Shown piece by piece: positions 44,052-53,067 of a DNA stretch of 64,000 bases. Position 1 is the stretch's first letter, and every line of letters begins with the position of its first letter. The stretch is from Camelimonas fluminis. Its GTDB lineage: Bacteria; Pseudomonadota; Alphaproteobacteria; Rhizobiales; Beijerinckiaceae. Position numbers and translations under genes: made by a program. The stretch covers positions 1 through 64,000 of the forward strand of contig NZ_BNCG01000012.1 in assembly GCF_014656355.1 (NCBI RefSeq), given 5' to 3'. The notes under the pieces are model-generated. The model was not told the origin of the DNA. It did not search any database and was given only the letters and a program-made list of their open reading frames with translations.

Positions 44052-46219
44052 TTGTAAGACAGCGTCGCCAGCACCGTACGGCGCAGTCCGAAAGAACAAC
44101 CCGTGGCGGAATAGCACCCGGAAATATATTCCTTATCGAACAGGTTGTGGGCGTTGACCTGGATCTTCCAGCCCTTCAGCGCCGGCCGCGCCACGCCGAA
44201 ATCGTAGCTGATGGCCGCCTCGGCAAGCGTATAGGCCGGGACCCAGAAGGTGTTGCCTGCATCGCCTGCGCCCTTGCTCACATAGCGGACGCCCAGGCCG
44301 AGCCCGAGGCCGGCCAGCGCGCCGTTGTCGAAGGTATAGTGCGCCCAGAGCGAGGCAATGTGGCGCGGCACGACCGGCGGACGTCTGTTCAGATCGGCGC
44401 CGGCGCTCTTCGTCACCTCGGCGTCGGTATAGGCGTAGGCGGCGACCAGATCGAGATTGCGGAGCACCGTGGCGCGCGCCTCCAGCTCGACGCCGCGCGC
44501 ACGGATCTCTCCGGTCTGGACCTGGAAACCGGGATGGGCCGTGTCGGTGGTCGCCACATTGGTCTGGCGGATCTGGTAGACGGCGGCCTGGAAGAAAATG
44601 TTGGAGCCAGGAGCCTCGTATTTGAAGCCCGCCTCGTACTGCTCGCCCTCGGTTGGCTTGAACGCCTGCCCCCCATAGCTGACGCCAGCCAACGGCTCAA
44701 ACGAGGTCGAGTAGCTCACATAGGGCGCGAAACCATTGTCAAAATTGTACATCAGCGCCACGCGGCCGGTCGGCGCCGTATCGTTCTGGCGGGTGATGGC
44801 GTTTTTGGCGTGATCGCGCGTGCTTGATTCAGCCCAGTCGAAACGGCCGCCGACCAGCAACATCAGCCGGCCCAGCCTGATCTGGTCCTGCGCATAGACG
44901 CCATACTGGCTTGTTGTCTGCGTCGTCAGGGTTTTCTGGGACAGGGAGAACGGTCGCCGTCCATAGATGGGATTGGTGAAATCGAGCGTCTGGACCACGC
45001 CCGGGAAGCCGCCGTTGGACCAGCCGTCGGTCCATGCGGCGTCAGCGCCCAGCAGCAGTTTGTGCGTCAATGGGCCCGTGGCGAAGTCCGCCTGCAACTG
45101 GTTGTCGATGGTCGCCGTTTGCGCCTTTTCATCAAACGCCGTGGCGCGGCGGCTCAGGGTTTTCTGGTCCGCGCCAATGCCGGCGACCGCCACGGTGCGG
45201 AAGTTGGACTGCATATCCGAAACGCGCACGTTCTGACGGAACGTGAAGACGTCGTTGAACCGGTGCGAAAACTCGTAACCGAGGTTGGCCTGGTTGCGGC
45301 TGTAGCCCTCGAAGTTCGGTTCGCCGGGGAAGAAATTGCTGCGAATGCGGCCGGCCCGGCTTGGCAGGACCGTGCCGACCGCAGGAATGAAGCCATAAAA
45401 GCCGGTTTCCGGATCGCGCTGGTACGAAGCCAGGATGGTCAGGCTGGTGGCGTCAGTGGGACGCCATGTCAGCGACGGCGCGATAAATATGCGCTCCTCG
45501 CGGGTATGGTCGACCTGGGTATCGGCGGCGCGACCAAGGCCGACCACCCGGTAAAGCAGGGTCTTGTCGGCGTTGACAGGGCCGCCAATATCAAACGCAG
45601 CCTGGGCGCGCCCATAGCTGCCGGTCTGCAACTGGACTTCGCCATGGGCCACGTCGCGCGGGCGCTTGCTGACCATGTTGACAATGCCGCCAGGCTTGAC
45701 CTGTCCGAAGATCACCGAGGCGGGTCCGCGCAGAACCTCAATGCGCTCGAGCCCCCAGGGATCATAGGCCGGCACCAGATAGTTGACGCCCCGCAGATAG
45801 CGGAGCCCGTCAAGATAGCCCACATAGCCAGCGCCGCTGCCGGAGCCGCCGAACCCGCGCACGAACACGCTGTCGTAACGGCCGGCGGAGAGCCGGGTTT
45901 CGCCAAGAACGCCCGCTGTGTAGCGCAGGGCCTGGCCCACGGTCTGCGCCGCCTGGTCATCCATCTGCTGGCGCGTCACCACGGTGACGGATTGCGGCGT
46001 CTCCATGATGGCCGCGTCGGTTTTGGTCGCCGTGCTGCTGCGACGGGCGACATAGCCATTCACCGGGCCGGTCGCGCTCTCGCCCTGAACGCTGATGGCA
46101 TCGAGATTGATGGCGGCGTCCTGTTGCGCGCACGCCGCGCCCGACCAGCCTGCGACGATCGCCGCCAGGGCGGCGCCCGTCATCAGGGCATTGCGATTGT
46201 CCAGGATTGCTCGTGCCAT
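44045..46219 (-). CDS. TonB-dependent siderophore receptor
   Basis: Outer-membrane gated barrel of 724 residues. The signal peptide ends near CAQQDA, the TonB-box region is INLDAISVQGES, and the plug carries ETPQSVTVVTRQQMDDQAAQ and LRGPASVIFGQVKPGGIVNMVSKRP. The C-terminus ends LATLSYKW, an aromatic last residue as required for barrel assembly. Start ATG 46219 (AAGGG at 7 nt) is chosen over 46273. FhuA/FpvA-like, so a ferric siderophore ligand is expected. Confidence 0.94.
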   Translation of the reverse strand: MARAILDNRNALMTGAALAAIVAGWSGAACAQQDAAINLDAISVQGESATGPVNGYVARRSSTATKTDAAIMETPQSVTVVTRQQMDDQAAQTVGQALRYTAGVLGETRLSAGRYDSVFVRGFGGSGSGAGYVGYLDGLRYLRGVNYLVPAYDPWGLERIEVLRGPASVIFGQVKPGGIVNMVSKRPRDVAHGEVQLQTGSYGRAQAAFDIGGPVNADKTLLYRVVGLGRAADTQVDHTREERIFIAPSLTWRPTDATSLTILASYQRDPETGFYGFIPAVGTVLPSRAGRIRSNFFPGEPNFEGYSRNQANLGYEFSHRFNDVFTFRQNVRVSDMQSNFRTVAVAGIGADQKTLSRRATAFDEKAQTATIDNQLQADFATGPLTHKLLLGADAAWTDGWSNGGFPGVVQTLDFTNPIYGRRPFSLSQKTLTTQTTSQYGVYAQDQIRLGRLMLLVGGRFDWAESSTRDHAKNAITRQNDTAPTGRVALMYNFDNGFAPYVSYSTSFEPLAGVSYGGQAFKPTEGEQYEAGFKYEAPGSNIFFQAAVYQIRQTNVATTDTAHPGFQVQTGEIRARGVELEARATVLRNLDLVAAYAYTDAEVTKSAGADLNRRPPVVPRHIASLWAHYTFDNGALAGLGLGLGVRYVSKGAGDAGNTFWVPAYTLAEAAISYDFGVARPALKGWKIQVNAHNLFDKEYISGCYSATGCSFGLRRTVLATLSYKW

Positions 46220-46373
46220 GACCTTACCCTTGCGCGCCGCTGGCGCGGCCTTCTGTTGGCGGGGTTGTCTCATGGTCGCGCAAATGCCGGCAACGCGGTC
46301 GACTTTCGATTCCGGCAGTATTTCTTTTGACAGAATTTCAAATGAATCCAGAGTACGGGAAACAGCCTTGGCT

Positions 46374-47252
46374 TTACCGCAGCTTGCCTGGCGATATTCC
46401 GAAACGTTTCTGGAACAGCACCGAAAAATAGGCTGGCGTATATCCCACATGGAACGCGGCGGATGCGACGCTGACCTCTCCTGACGCGATCATTGCGTGA
46501 GCCCGCAGCAGTCGCTGCTCCTGAAGATAGGCAAAGACGCTCATGCCGAATTCCGTGCGGAACGCCGAGGTCAGCCGGGTCGGATTGAGACCGCAGGCAT
46601 GGGCAAGTTCCGGCAGCCCGGGCGGTTGCTGCATATCGGCCAGCAACATATCCCGCGCCGCCAGCACCTGTTCGCGGGTGCGTCGCGACAAACGCGACCG
46701 CCCGCCGGCGTCGCCCCGGCCGATCTCGTCAAGGGCCAGCGTCGCCAGTTCCAGCGCCTTGCCAGCGAGATAGAGCCGGCGCAAAGGCGCTGACACGGGA
46801 CACGCAACCATCTGCAGGGCGACGGAACGCACGGCGGGGCCGGCGGGGCGGATCCAGACGCGCGCGTCATCGGGGCCGGCGGCCTCAAGCAGGCCGGCGG
46901 CCTGCCCACCAAATTCATTCACGACAAAGTCGGGAGCGAACTGCGTCAGGGCGTAACGCATGACGCCTGCGGACAACCCCGCCCGTTGCTGAACCCGGTT
47001 GCCGGCATTGGCCGCGATGAACAGGGCGGCGCCGCGAATCTGCAAGGTTGGCTGATTATCAAGCGTCAGCGATACGCCGCCATCCAGCAAAACGCCGATC
47101 TTCAGGCCACGCCGCATGGGTCCGACAGTCTGCGCGCCAGCAACAACGTCGAGCGCGCCAGCGGATAGCTGCAATTGTCTCGAAAACAGGTTCAGGCCAG
47201 GCGCAATCGCGCCAGCGTCCCGGATTGGTTGCATCAGCATCACTCGCCCCAT
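46374..47252 (-). CDS. AraC-family regulator of siderophore uptake (PchR-like)
   Basis: A 292-residue regulator with the C-terminal double helix-turn-helix (LPELAHACGLNPTRLTSAFRTEFG, then AFHVGYTPAYFSVLFQKRFG within residues 213-287). The N-terminal part resembles PchR-type ligand-sensing domains. It lies 154 nt upstream of the receptor on the same strand, so it is the likely siderophore-responsive activator of the operon. Starts at 47252, 47240 or 47234 are possible, none with a good ribosome site. Confidence 0.88.
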   Translation of the reverse strand: MGRVMLMQPIRDAGAIAPGLNLFSRQLQLSAGALDVVAGAQTVGPMRRGLKIGVLLDGGVSLTLDNQPTLQIRGAALFIAANAGNRVQQRAGLSAGVMRYALTQFAPDFVVNEFGGQAAGLLEAAGPDDARVWIRPAGPAVRSVALQMVACPVSAPLRRLYLAGKALELATLALDEIGRGDAGGRSRLSRRTREQVLAARDMLLADMQQPPGLPELAHACGLNPTRLTSAFRTEFGMSVFAYLQEQRLLRAHAMIASGEVSVASAAFHVGYTPAYFSVLFQKRFGISPGKLR

Positions 47253-47563
47253 GACGGGCCCGGGATACACTGATGGAAGAAATTTACAATTAAAAACAAT
47301 AATATAGAACGATTCAAAATTGAAATGGATGCTGGCTGCGCGCCTCTCATTCAACGTGGAGCACCGTCCTTCGCTCCAATTCCCGAGTGGTTCACCTGGG
47401 ACGCGATTTACCTGGCGCTTGATCTGCCTGGCGCTTGGCTTGACTGACGCGTGGCTTGACTGGGACGAAACAACCCGGCCCAACCGGCATCCGCGCGCCT
47501 GACCGTCGAACCTTCCCTGACAGATCGAACGCGCCTTGCTGAAAACCGGCTCCAGAACAACGA
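47253..47563. other. AT-rich promoter region and 16-nt degenerate repeat upstream of the AraC gene
   Basis: Positions 47275-47325 are unusually AT-rich (TTACAATTAAAAACAATAATATAG) and probably hold the AraC promoter. Positions 47391-47470 contain about five degenerate 16-nt units (for example TTTACCTGGCGCTTGA). No gene is supported. Confidence 0.5.
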
Positions 47564-47594
47564 AATGCGCCCGATCAGGACGATCGGGCGCATT
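47564..47594 (-). terminator. terminator after the thiolase gene
   Basis: ATGCGCCCGATC and GATCGGGCGCAT form a 12-bp stem (13 with a flanking A-T) around AGGAC. In the thiolase direction it is followed by TTTCGTT. Confidence 0.8.
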
Positions 47595-47620
47595 CGCGGA
47601 CATCAAAAGACCTGATGGGT

Positions 47621-48859
47621 TCAGATCCGCTCGATGATGATCGCCGGAGCCATGCCGCCGCCCGCGCACATGGTCACGAGACCGCGCTTCTGGTCGCGCC
47701 GCTCCAGCTCGTCCAGCACCGTGCCAATCAGCATCGCGCCGGTGGCGCCAATCGGATGGCCAAGAGCCATCGCGCCGCCATTGACGTTGACCTTCTCACG
47801 GTCAAGCTTCAGGTCACGGATGAACTTCTCGGCAACCACCGCGAAAGCCTCGTTGATCTCGAACAGGTCGATGTCGTCAACCGTGAGTCCGGCCTTCTTC
47901 AACACCCGGCGCGCCGCAGGAACCGGCGCGTTCAACATCAGCGTCGGGTCGTCGCCCTGGTTGGCCATGGCCACGACGCGGGCCCGCGGCTTCATGCCGT
48001 GCGCCTTCGCGTATTCCGGGCTGGCGAGCAGCAGCGCGCCCGCGCCGTCAACAACGCCGGACGAGTTGCCCGGATGGTGGATCGGCACAATGTTCAGCCC
48101 AGGGTACTTCTGCAGGATCAGGCTGCGGTAGGTGGCGCCGGTATCATCGATCTGCATGTCGGCCAGCGCTTCGAAGGACGGCTTCAGCGCGGCCAGCCCC
48201 TCAAGCGTGGTGCCCGGCCGGGGGAATTCCTCATGATCCAGCGCCAGCGTCCCGTCCTGGCGGTAAACCGGGACCAGGCTGCGGTTGAAGCGTCCTTCCC
48301 GGATGGCCACGTCGGCGCGGCGCTGGCTTTCCAGCGCCAGGCGCTCGGTGTCTTCGCGCGTGATGCCTTCAATGCTGGCGATGGCGTCGGCGCAGACGCC
48401 CTGGTTGGTCTGCGGATGCAGGGCGCGCAGCTCAAGATTGCCGCGATCCATGACCGGCGGGCCGTCGCTCGATCCACGGCGCAGCGGCATCGACATCATC
48501 TCGCAACCGCCGGCCACCACCAGGTCGGCCATTCCCGACATTACGCTCGCTGCGGCGAAATTGACGGCGGTGATGCCGGAGCCGCAGAAACGGTCGAGGG
48601 TGACGCCGCTGCTGGTCACGTCATAGCCTGCGGTCAGCGCCGACATGCGGCCAAGATCGCCGCCCTGCGGGCCGACCTGGGCGCTGGTGCCCCAGATAAC
48701 GTCATCAACGTCGGCGGTGTTGAAGCCGTTGCGATCGACCAGGGCCTTGAGCACGGTGGCGCCGAGGTGCTGGGGGTGAATCTCTGACAGGGCGCCCTTC
48801 GGGTGCTTGCCAATGCCGCGCGGCGTGCGGCAGGCGTCGATAATCCAGGCTTCGGTCAT
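47621..48859 (-). CDS. acetyl-CoA C-acyltransferase (thiolase)
   Basis: Thiolytic cleavage or Claisen condensation of acyl-CoA in fatty-acid or short-chain metabolism, 412 residues. The nucleophilic cysteine is in LDRFCGSGITAV, the histidine in NGGAMALGHPIGATGA and the second cysteine in TMCAGGGMAPA. ATG 48859 follows AGAGGAAA; the open frame extends upstream through a minisatellite but is not coding there. FadA- and PhaA-like proteins cannot be separated by eye. Confidence 0.94.
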   Translation of the reverse strand: MTEAWIIDACRTPRGIGKHPKGALSEIHPQHLGATVLKALVDRNGFNTADVDDVIWGTSAQVGPQGGDLGRMSALTAGYDVTSSGVTLDRFCGSGITAVNFAAASVMSGMADLVVAGGCEMMSMPLRRGSSDGPPVMDRGNLELRALHPQTNQGVCADAIASIEGITREDTERLALESQRRADVAIREGRFNRSLVPVYRQDGTLALDHEEFPRPGTTLEGLAALKPSFEALADMQIDDTGATYRSLILQKYPGLNIVPIHHPGNSSGVVDGAGALLLASPEYAKAHGMKPRARVVAMANQGDDPTLMLNAPVPAARRVLKKAGLTVDDIDLFEINEAFAVVAEKFIRDLKLDREKVNVNGGAMALGHPIGATGAMLIGTVLDELERRDQKRGLVTMCAGGGMAPAIIIERI

Positions 48860-49225
48860 CTGGCGTTTCCTCTTTCGTTTCCGGGGCTCCTGCGAGCCGT
48901 CAACCGGATTGCGCCGGCGAGCATAGACATCTGCGCGGCGATGAGAAACGGATTTACTCACGCAGCCCCCAGCCAGTTGCACGCCCCCTCGCCCAAATGC
49001 GCATGATGCCCTCACCGTCTCCAACAGAAGTTGCTCCAGCGGAAATTGCTCCAGCGGAAGTTGGCGCAAGCCAGCCGTCGCGCAGCGCCAGGCAGCGTGC
49101 ATGAGCGTGGCTCCCGGGGGAAATGCGTCGCAATGATCGCAGGCGTTGTTGCCCTGCCGGCTTGATTTCCCACCGGATCCGCTGAAACTCGGCAATGAAC
49201 GAAAGATCCACGGGGAGGAACGTCA
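48860..49225. other. intergenic region between thiolase and esterase genes with a 15-nt repeat
   Basis: No gene is seen in this divergent promoter region. It contains three 15-nt units at 49021-49065 (see the repeat entry). Confidence 0.4.
49021..49065. repeat. 15-nt tandem repeat, three units
   Basis: Units CCAACAGAAGTTGCT, CCAGCGGAAATTGCT and CCAGCGGAAGTTGGC lie head to tail. The period matches the repeats at 1645 and 28846, although the unit sequence differs. Confidence 0.75.
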
Positions 49226-50134
49226 ATGGCGCAAAAAACGCCCGAGCTCGAAGCATTCTGGCAGATGTGCGCAACCCGCATGGAGGCGCGGGCGCAAATG
49301 TCGCTTGAGGAAACGCGGGCGTCGTTCGACGCCGAGATGGGAGCCGTGCCCATGGCTCCCGACTGTGCGGTCGAGACCTTTGAACTATCCGGGCTTCCAG
49401 TTGAGAAAATCACCCCCGCCGGCGCGCCTGGCGACAAGGTCCTGCTCTATTTGCATGGCGGCGGACACATTTTCGGAAGCATCAAAAGCCATCGCCATTA
49501 TGTCTCGCGCCTTGCAGCGGCGGCCAATGTCACGGCGTATCATATCGACTATCGCCTCGCGCCGGAGCACCCCTATCCAGCGGCGGTCGAGGACGCGCTG
49601 AAGGCCTATCAGTACATTCTCGGACAGGGCGTCCGGCCAGAGAACCTGATCGTTGGCGGTGAATCCGCCGGCGGCAATCTCGCCGCTGCGCTGCTGGTGA
49701 CATTGAAGAACAAGGGTCTGCCGCAACCTGCCGGCGCTTACCTGCTCAGTGCGTGGCTCGACATGCAAACCACGGCGGAATCATATGCGCGCGTCGGCAA
49801 GCGGGATCCGATGATCACCCGTGAAGGCATTGTTGGCGTCGCCCTGGCTTATCTTGGCGGCAAACCGGACAACCCGGTAACGTCGCCGGTGCGGGCTGAT
49901 CTCTCCGGTCTGCCGCCGATGCTCATTCACGTCGGCAGCGAGGAGGTCCTGCTCTCTGATTCCGTGACTTTCGCCAACAATGCGGCGATGACGGGCATTG
50001 ACGTGCGCCTGCATGTTGCGGCGGGCATGCCGCACGCCTGGCCGCTGTTCCACTTCTACCTGCCGTCGGCGTTGACCGCCATTGACGAGACTGGCGCGTG
50101 GATGCGGCAACGCCTTGCGCAAGCTTCGGCCTGA
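49226..50134 (+). CDS. alpha/beta hydrolase of the hormone-sensitive-lipase family
   Basis: Esterase of 302 residues. The oxyanion-hole motif is LHGGGHIFG, the nucleophile elbow GGESAGGN, and the acid and histidine lie in HVGSEEVLLSD and MPHAWPLFH. No signal peptide is seen. ATG 49226 has GGGGAGG upstream. Substrate unknown; short-chain esters are typical. Confidence 0.93.
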   Translation: MAQKTPELEAFWQMCATRMEARAQMSLEETRASFDAEMGAVPMAPDCAVETFELSGLPVEKITPAGAPGDKVLLYLHGGGHIFGSIKSHRHYVSRLAAAANVTAYHIDYRLAPEHPYPAAVEDALKAYQYILGQGVRPENLIVGGESAGGNLAAALLVTLKNKGLPQPAGAYLLSAWLDMQTTAESYARVGKRDPMITREGIVGVALAYLGGKPDNPVTSPVRADLSGLPPMLIHVGSEEVLLSDSVTFANNAAMTGIDVRLHVAAGMPHAWPLFHFYLPSALTAIDETGAWMRQRLAQASA

Positions 50135-50247
50135 TCCCAGGGGCCTCCCGGAACCAGGTTGGCGGCGCCGGCCATCCAGGCGTCTGGCGCCGCTTGCCGC
50201 GATCGTCCGGTTGTGATGCGTTGCGCGTGAATTGCAGGACTGCTGAA

Positions 50248-51786
50248 ATGACGCGCGCCAGCCGCCCTTTTCTTGAAAGTCCGCTCAGGCAATTCCTGCT
50301 CGGGTGCTGCCTGCTGGTCGCGGCGGCCGGCGCGCTCTTCGTCTTCCAACGTCACGCCATTGTGGCTGCGCTTGAGCAGGAAAGCGTCGCCCTGCACCGG
50401 CTCGCATCCCAGCGCGCCGACCAGCATGACGCGCACCTGACGGCGTTGTCCGCCATTGCCGCCGCGGCGGCGGATGACCGACGCGACCTGTTTCTGGATG
50501 TCGCCGCGACCATCACGCGCTTTTATCCCCGTATTGACGAGGTGCAACTCATTCCCCTTGACCCCGGGGGGGAGCCCATCGGCACGGAACCCGTCGATCC
50601 GCAGACAGCGGAGCTTGTCCGGGCGGCGGCCAAAGTCCACGACGGCAAGATCGTTCTGCTGCCCCATCCGACGCGCGCCCACCACTACATCATGATCAAA
50701 CGCAGCCCCAATTCCGCGGCGGCGCGTTATGGGTTGATGCTTGGCGTCGACGCCGCGAAACTGCTGGGCGGCGCCAGCCCATACTGGTCGCGGCCTGGCG
50801 TCTCTCTCAACCTCTCGTTACCTGACGGGCAGCCGCTGCTCGCTCCGGGGCCGGCGCCGAAAACCATCCGCGTCTCGCGAACGCTGGACAGCGCCTCCCA
50901 GCCGCTGATCCTGGAAACCGGCGTGGCGATCAGAATGGCGGAGATTTTCCCGCTGGCGTTGACCGGCTTCACGCTCGCCGCCGTGGGCCTCGGCTATACG
51001 GCGGCCATATCGGCGCTACGGCAGCGGGCGCGCACCCGCGCGGCCATGGAGCAGGCGCGGATCAGCGCGCTGGATTCGCGCCTTGCTCATGCGTCGCGCG
51101 TCAATGCGCTGGGTGAAATGGCCAGCGGCCTCGCCCATGAGCTGACGCAACCGCTGACCGCCATCCTCGCCCAGGCCCAGGCCGGTCGGCGCATGGTGGA
51201 CCGGGGCGATATGGCGCGTCTTGCGACGGTTCTTGACGACACCGTGAAGCAGGCGCGCCGCGCCGCCACGATGCTTGAACGTTTCCGCAACTGGTCGCGA
51301 CCGCAGCAGATGCCTGGATCCGCCTGCGATCTGCGCGATGTCATTGAAAACGTGCATGCGCTCCTGACCCCGCTGGCCGCGTCTTGCGGAACGCGGCTGA
51401 CCTTCCATATCCCGGACAACGCCGTTCTGGTCGCCGCTGACGCCATTGAAATGGAGCAGGTGGTTTTCAATCTGATGCGCAACGCCGTCGAGGCGACCTC
51501 CGCGAGCGACAGCGCGGGCCAGGTGACCGTCACGCTGCAGCAGGACGCCCGGCAGGCGGTGCTGGAGATCGCCGACAACGGCCCGGGTGTTTCAGAAGAA
51601 CTGCGGCGACGCCTGTTCACGCCGTTCACCACGACCCGCGCCAACGGAACCGGGCTCGGGCTGGCCTTGAGCCAGCGCCTCGTGGAGCGCGCTGGCGGGG
51701 ACATCAGCCTGGTCGAGGGGGGATCCGGCGCGACCTTCCGGGTCGTGCTGCCGCGGCGTCAGGGTTTGGCAGGGGCTACGCCATGA
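50248..51786 (+). CDS. sensor histidine kinase with periplasmic sensing domain
   Basis: Inner-membrane kinase of 512 residues: membrane helices near residues 16-33 and 232-255 flank a roughly 200-residue periplasmic region; the cytoplasmic part has phospho-acceptor H297 in GLAHELTQPLTAI, then ADNGPGV and GTGLGLALSQ of the ATPase domain. The H-box type (HELTQPL) is that of DctB/FixL-like kinases. Its stop overlaps the start of the response regulator. An HbpS-like secreted protein is encoded downstream, so the input could be haem- or redox-linked. Confidence 0.92.
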   Translation: MTRASRPFLESPLRQFLLGCCLLVAAAGALFVFQRHAIVAALEQESVALHRLASQRADQHDAHLTALSAIAAAAADDRRDLFLDVAATITRFYPRIDEVQLIPLDPGGEPIGTEPVDPQTAELVRAAAKVHDGKIVLLPHPTRAHHYIMIKRSPNSAAARYGLMLGVDAAKLLGGASPYWSRPGVSLNLSLPDGQPLLAPGPAPKTIRVSRTLDSASQPLILETGVAIRMAEIFPLALTGFTLAAVGLGYTAAISALRQRARTRAAMEQARISALDSRLAHASRVNALGEMASGLAHELTQPLTAILAQAQAGRRMVDRGDMARLATVLDDTVKQARRAATMLERFRNWSRPQQMPGSACDLRDVIENVHALLTPLAASCGTRLTFHIPDNAVLVAADAIEMEQVVFNLMRNAVEATSASDSAGQVTVTLQQDARQAVLEIADNGPGVSEELRRRLFTPFTTTRANGTGLGLALSQRLVERAGGDISLVEGGSGATFRVVLPRRQGLAGATP

Positions 51787-52391
51787 AGCATCCGGTTTAT
51801 CTGGTCGATGATGACGAAGCGGTGCGCCATGCGCTCGCCCTGCTCCTGTCCACCGTTGACATCGACACCATGTGTTTCGCCGATCCGCAGACCTTTCTGG
51901 CCCGACTGCCAGGGCTGAAGCCGGGGTGCTTGGTGCTCGATATCCGCATGCCTGTCATTTCCGGGCTGAAGTTGCAGGAGCGCCTCAACGCGCTTGGCGT
52001 TGACTGGCCGACGATCGTTGTTTCCGGCCATGGCGACATCGAGGCCTGCCGGCGCGCCTTCCGCAACGGCGCCGTCGACTTTCTGTCGAAGCCGGTGGAC
52101 GAGCAGGATCTGATCGAGGCCATACAGAAAGGGCAGGAGGTGCTGGAACGAACCCTCGATCGCCGGGCCGAGCGGGCTGAAACGCTGGCGTTGCTGGCCG
52201 TCCTGACCCCGCGCGAACGCGAGGTGCTTGACCGTATCGCCGAAGGCTTCACGACGCGCCAGATCGCCAGCGGGCTCAGCCTGTCGCCGCGCACCGTGGA
52301 AAGTCACCGCGCCGCCATCGCGGCGAAGCTGGGCACGACATCGCAAGCGGAAATGACCCGCCTCTGGCTTCACGGGCGCGAGACTCCATAG
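51783..52391 (+). CDS. FixJ-type response regulator
   Basis: A 202-residue regulator: receiver domain with phosphorylated D53 (LVLDIRMPVISGL) and conserved lysine in FLSKPVDEQDL, then a LuxR-type helix-turn-helix (LTPREREVLDRIAEGFTTRQIA and VESHRAAIAAKLG). It overlaps the kinase gene by 4 nt. The palindrome at 52401, just beyond its stop, is a candidate operator. Confidence 0.94.
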   Translation: MKHPVYLVDDDEAVRHALALLLSTVDIDTMCFADPQTFLARLPGLKPGCLVLDIRMPVISGLKLQERLNALGVDWPTIVVSGHGDIEACRRAFRNGAVDFLSKPVDEQDLIEAIQKGQEVLERTLDRRAERAETLALLAVLTPREREVLDRIAEGFTTRQIASGLSLSPRTVESHRAAIAAKLGTTSQAEMTRLWLHGRETP

Positions 52392-52400
52392 AACCCGGGA

Positions 52401-52418
52401 CTCCGTAGAACTACGGAG
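52401..52418. promoter_or_regulatory. palindromic candidate operator upstream of the HbpS-like gene
   Basis: CTCCGTAG-AA-CTACGGAG is a perfect inverted repeat. A partial copy GACTCCATAGAAC lies directly upstream at 52382. The centre is about 83 nt before the start codon, and about 64 nt upstream of a start predicted from TAGTCT at 52462. The position suits a FixJ-type activator. Confidence 0.6.
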
Positions 52419-52492
52419 ACGCCTGCAAGGCCTACGCATACCGGGCCGGCGCCGACCGGCCTAGTCTCCCTCAAGTTATCGGGAAGGAGACC

Positions 52493-52981
52493 ATGATGAT
52501 CCGTCAACTCGTGCTCGCGGCCACGCTGCTCGCCCCACTGCCGGCCTTCGCGCAGGATCTGCCGACAGCGCCCTATCTGCCGCTCGATCTGGCGGTCAAG
52601 GCGGCGGACGCCGCGCTCAAGGCCTGCGCCGCCGAGGGCCACAATGTCAGCGTCGCCATTGTTGCCCGCGATGGCGCAACCAAGGTGCTGGTGAAAGCCG
52701 ACAACGCCGGCCCGCACACAGGGTCGAGCGCCCAGGGCAAGGCCTTCGCCTCCGCCGCCATGGGCCGGGACACCGCCGGCATTGCTGAATTTATCGCCGC
52801 CAAGCCAGCCAATGACGGGCTGCGCAACATGGATGCGCGCATGGTCATTCAGGCCGGCGGCCTGCCCATCAAGTTCGGCAAGGCCCTGGTCGGCGGCGTC
52901 GGCGTTGGCGGCGCCCCTACCGGCGATATTGACGCCGGCTGCGCGCTCGCCGGGCTCAAGGCAATCAACGCCGCCCAGTAA
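52493..52981 (+). CDS. secreted HbpS/GlcG-family (DUF336) haem-binding-like protein
   Basis: A 162-residue exported protein: signal peptide ending PAFAQ, then the DUF336 fold (LDLAVKAADAALKACAAEGH, VSVAIVARDGATKVLVKADNAG, KAFASAAMGRDTA, IKFGKALVGGVGVGG). In Streptomyces, HbpS binds haem and modulates the SenS kinase. Here the gene lies 101 nt after a kinase/regulator pair whose kinase has a periplasmic domain. AGGAG precedes ATG 52493. Confidence 0.88.
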   Translation: MMIRQLVLAATLLAPLPAFAQDLPTAPYLPLDLAVKAADAALKACAAEGHNVSVAIVARDGATKVLVKADNAGPHTGSSAQGKAFASAAMGRDTAGIAEFIAAKPANDGLRNMDARMVIQAGGLPIKFGKALVGGVGVGGAPTGDIDAGCALAGLKAINAAQ

Positions 52982-52995
52982 GCAGCCCGGAAACA

Positions 52996-53029
52996 GACCG
53001 GCGGCGGTTCGCTGAAACCGCCGCCGGTC
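52996..53029. terminator. bidirectional hairpin between convergent genes
   Basis: GACCGGCGGCGGTT and AACCGCCGCCGGTC form a perfect 14-bp stem with a 6-nt loop. It sits between the HbpS-like gene and the convergent transpeptidase gene. Confidence 0.75.
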
Positions 53030-53067
53030 AACGCCGTGACCGTCAGCCAGCGCGCGCGCCCGGCGTC

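Noticed and set aside
47275-47325. AT-rich stretch upstream of the AraC gene considered as a Fur box
   Set aside because: It does not match the GATAATGATAATCATTATC consensus in any convincing alignment, nor a clear Irr or RirA motif.
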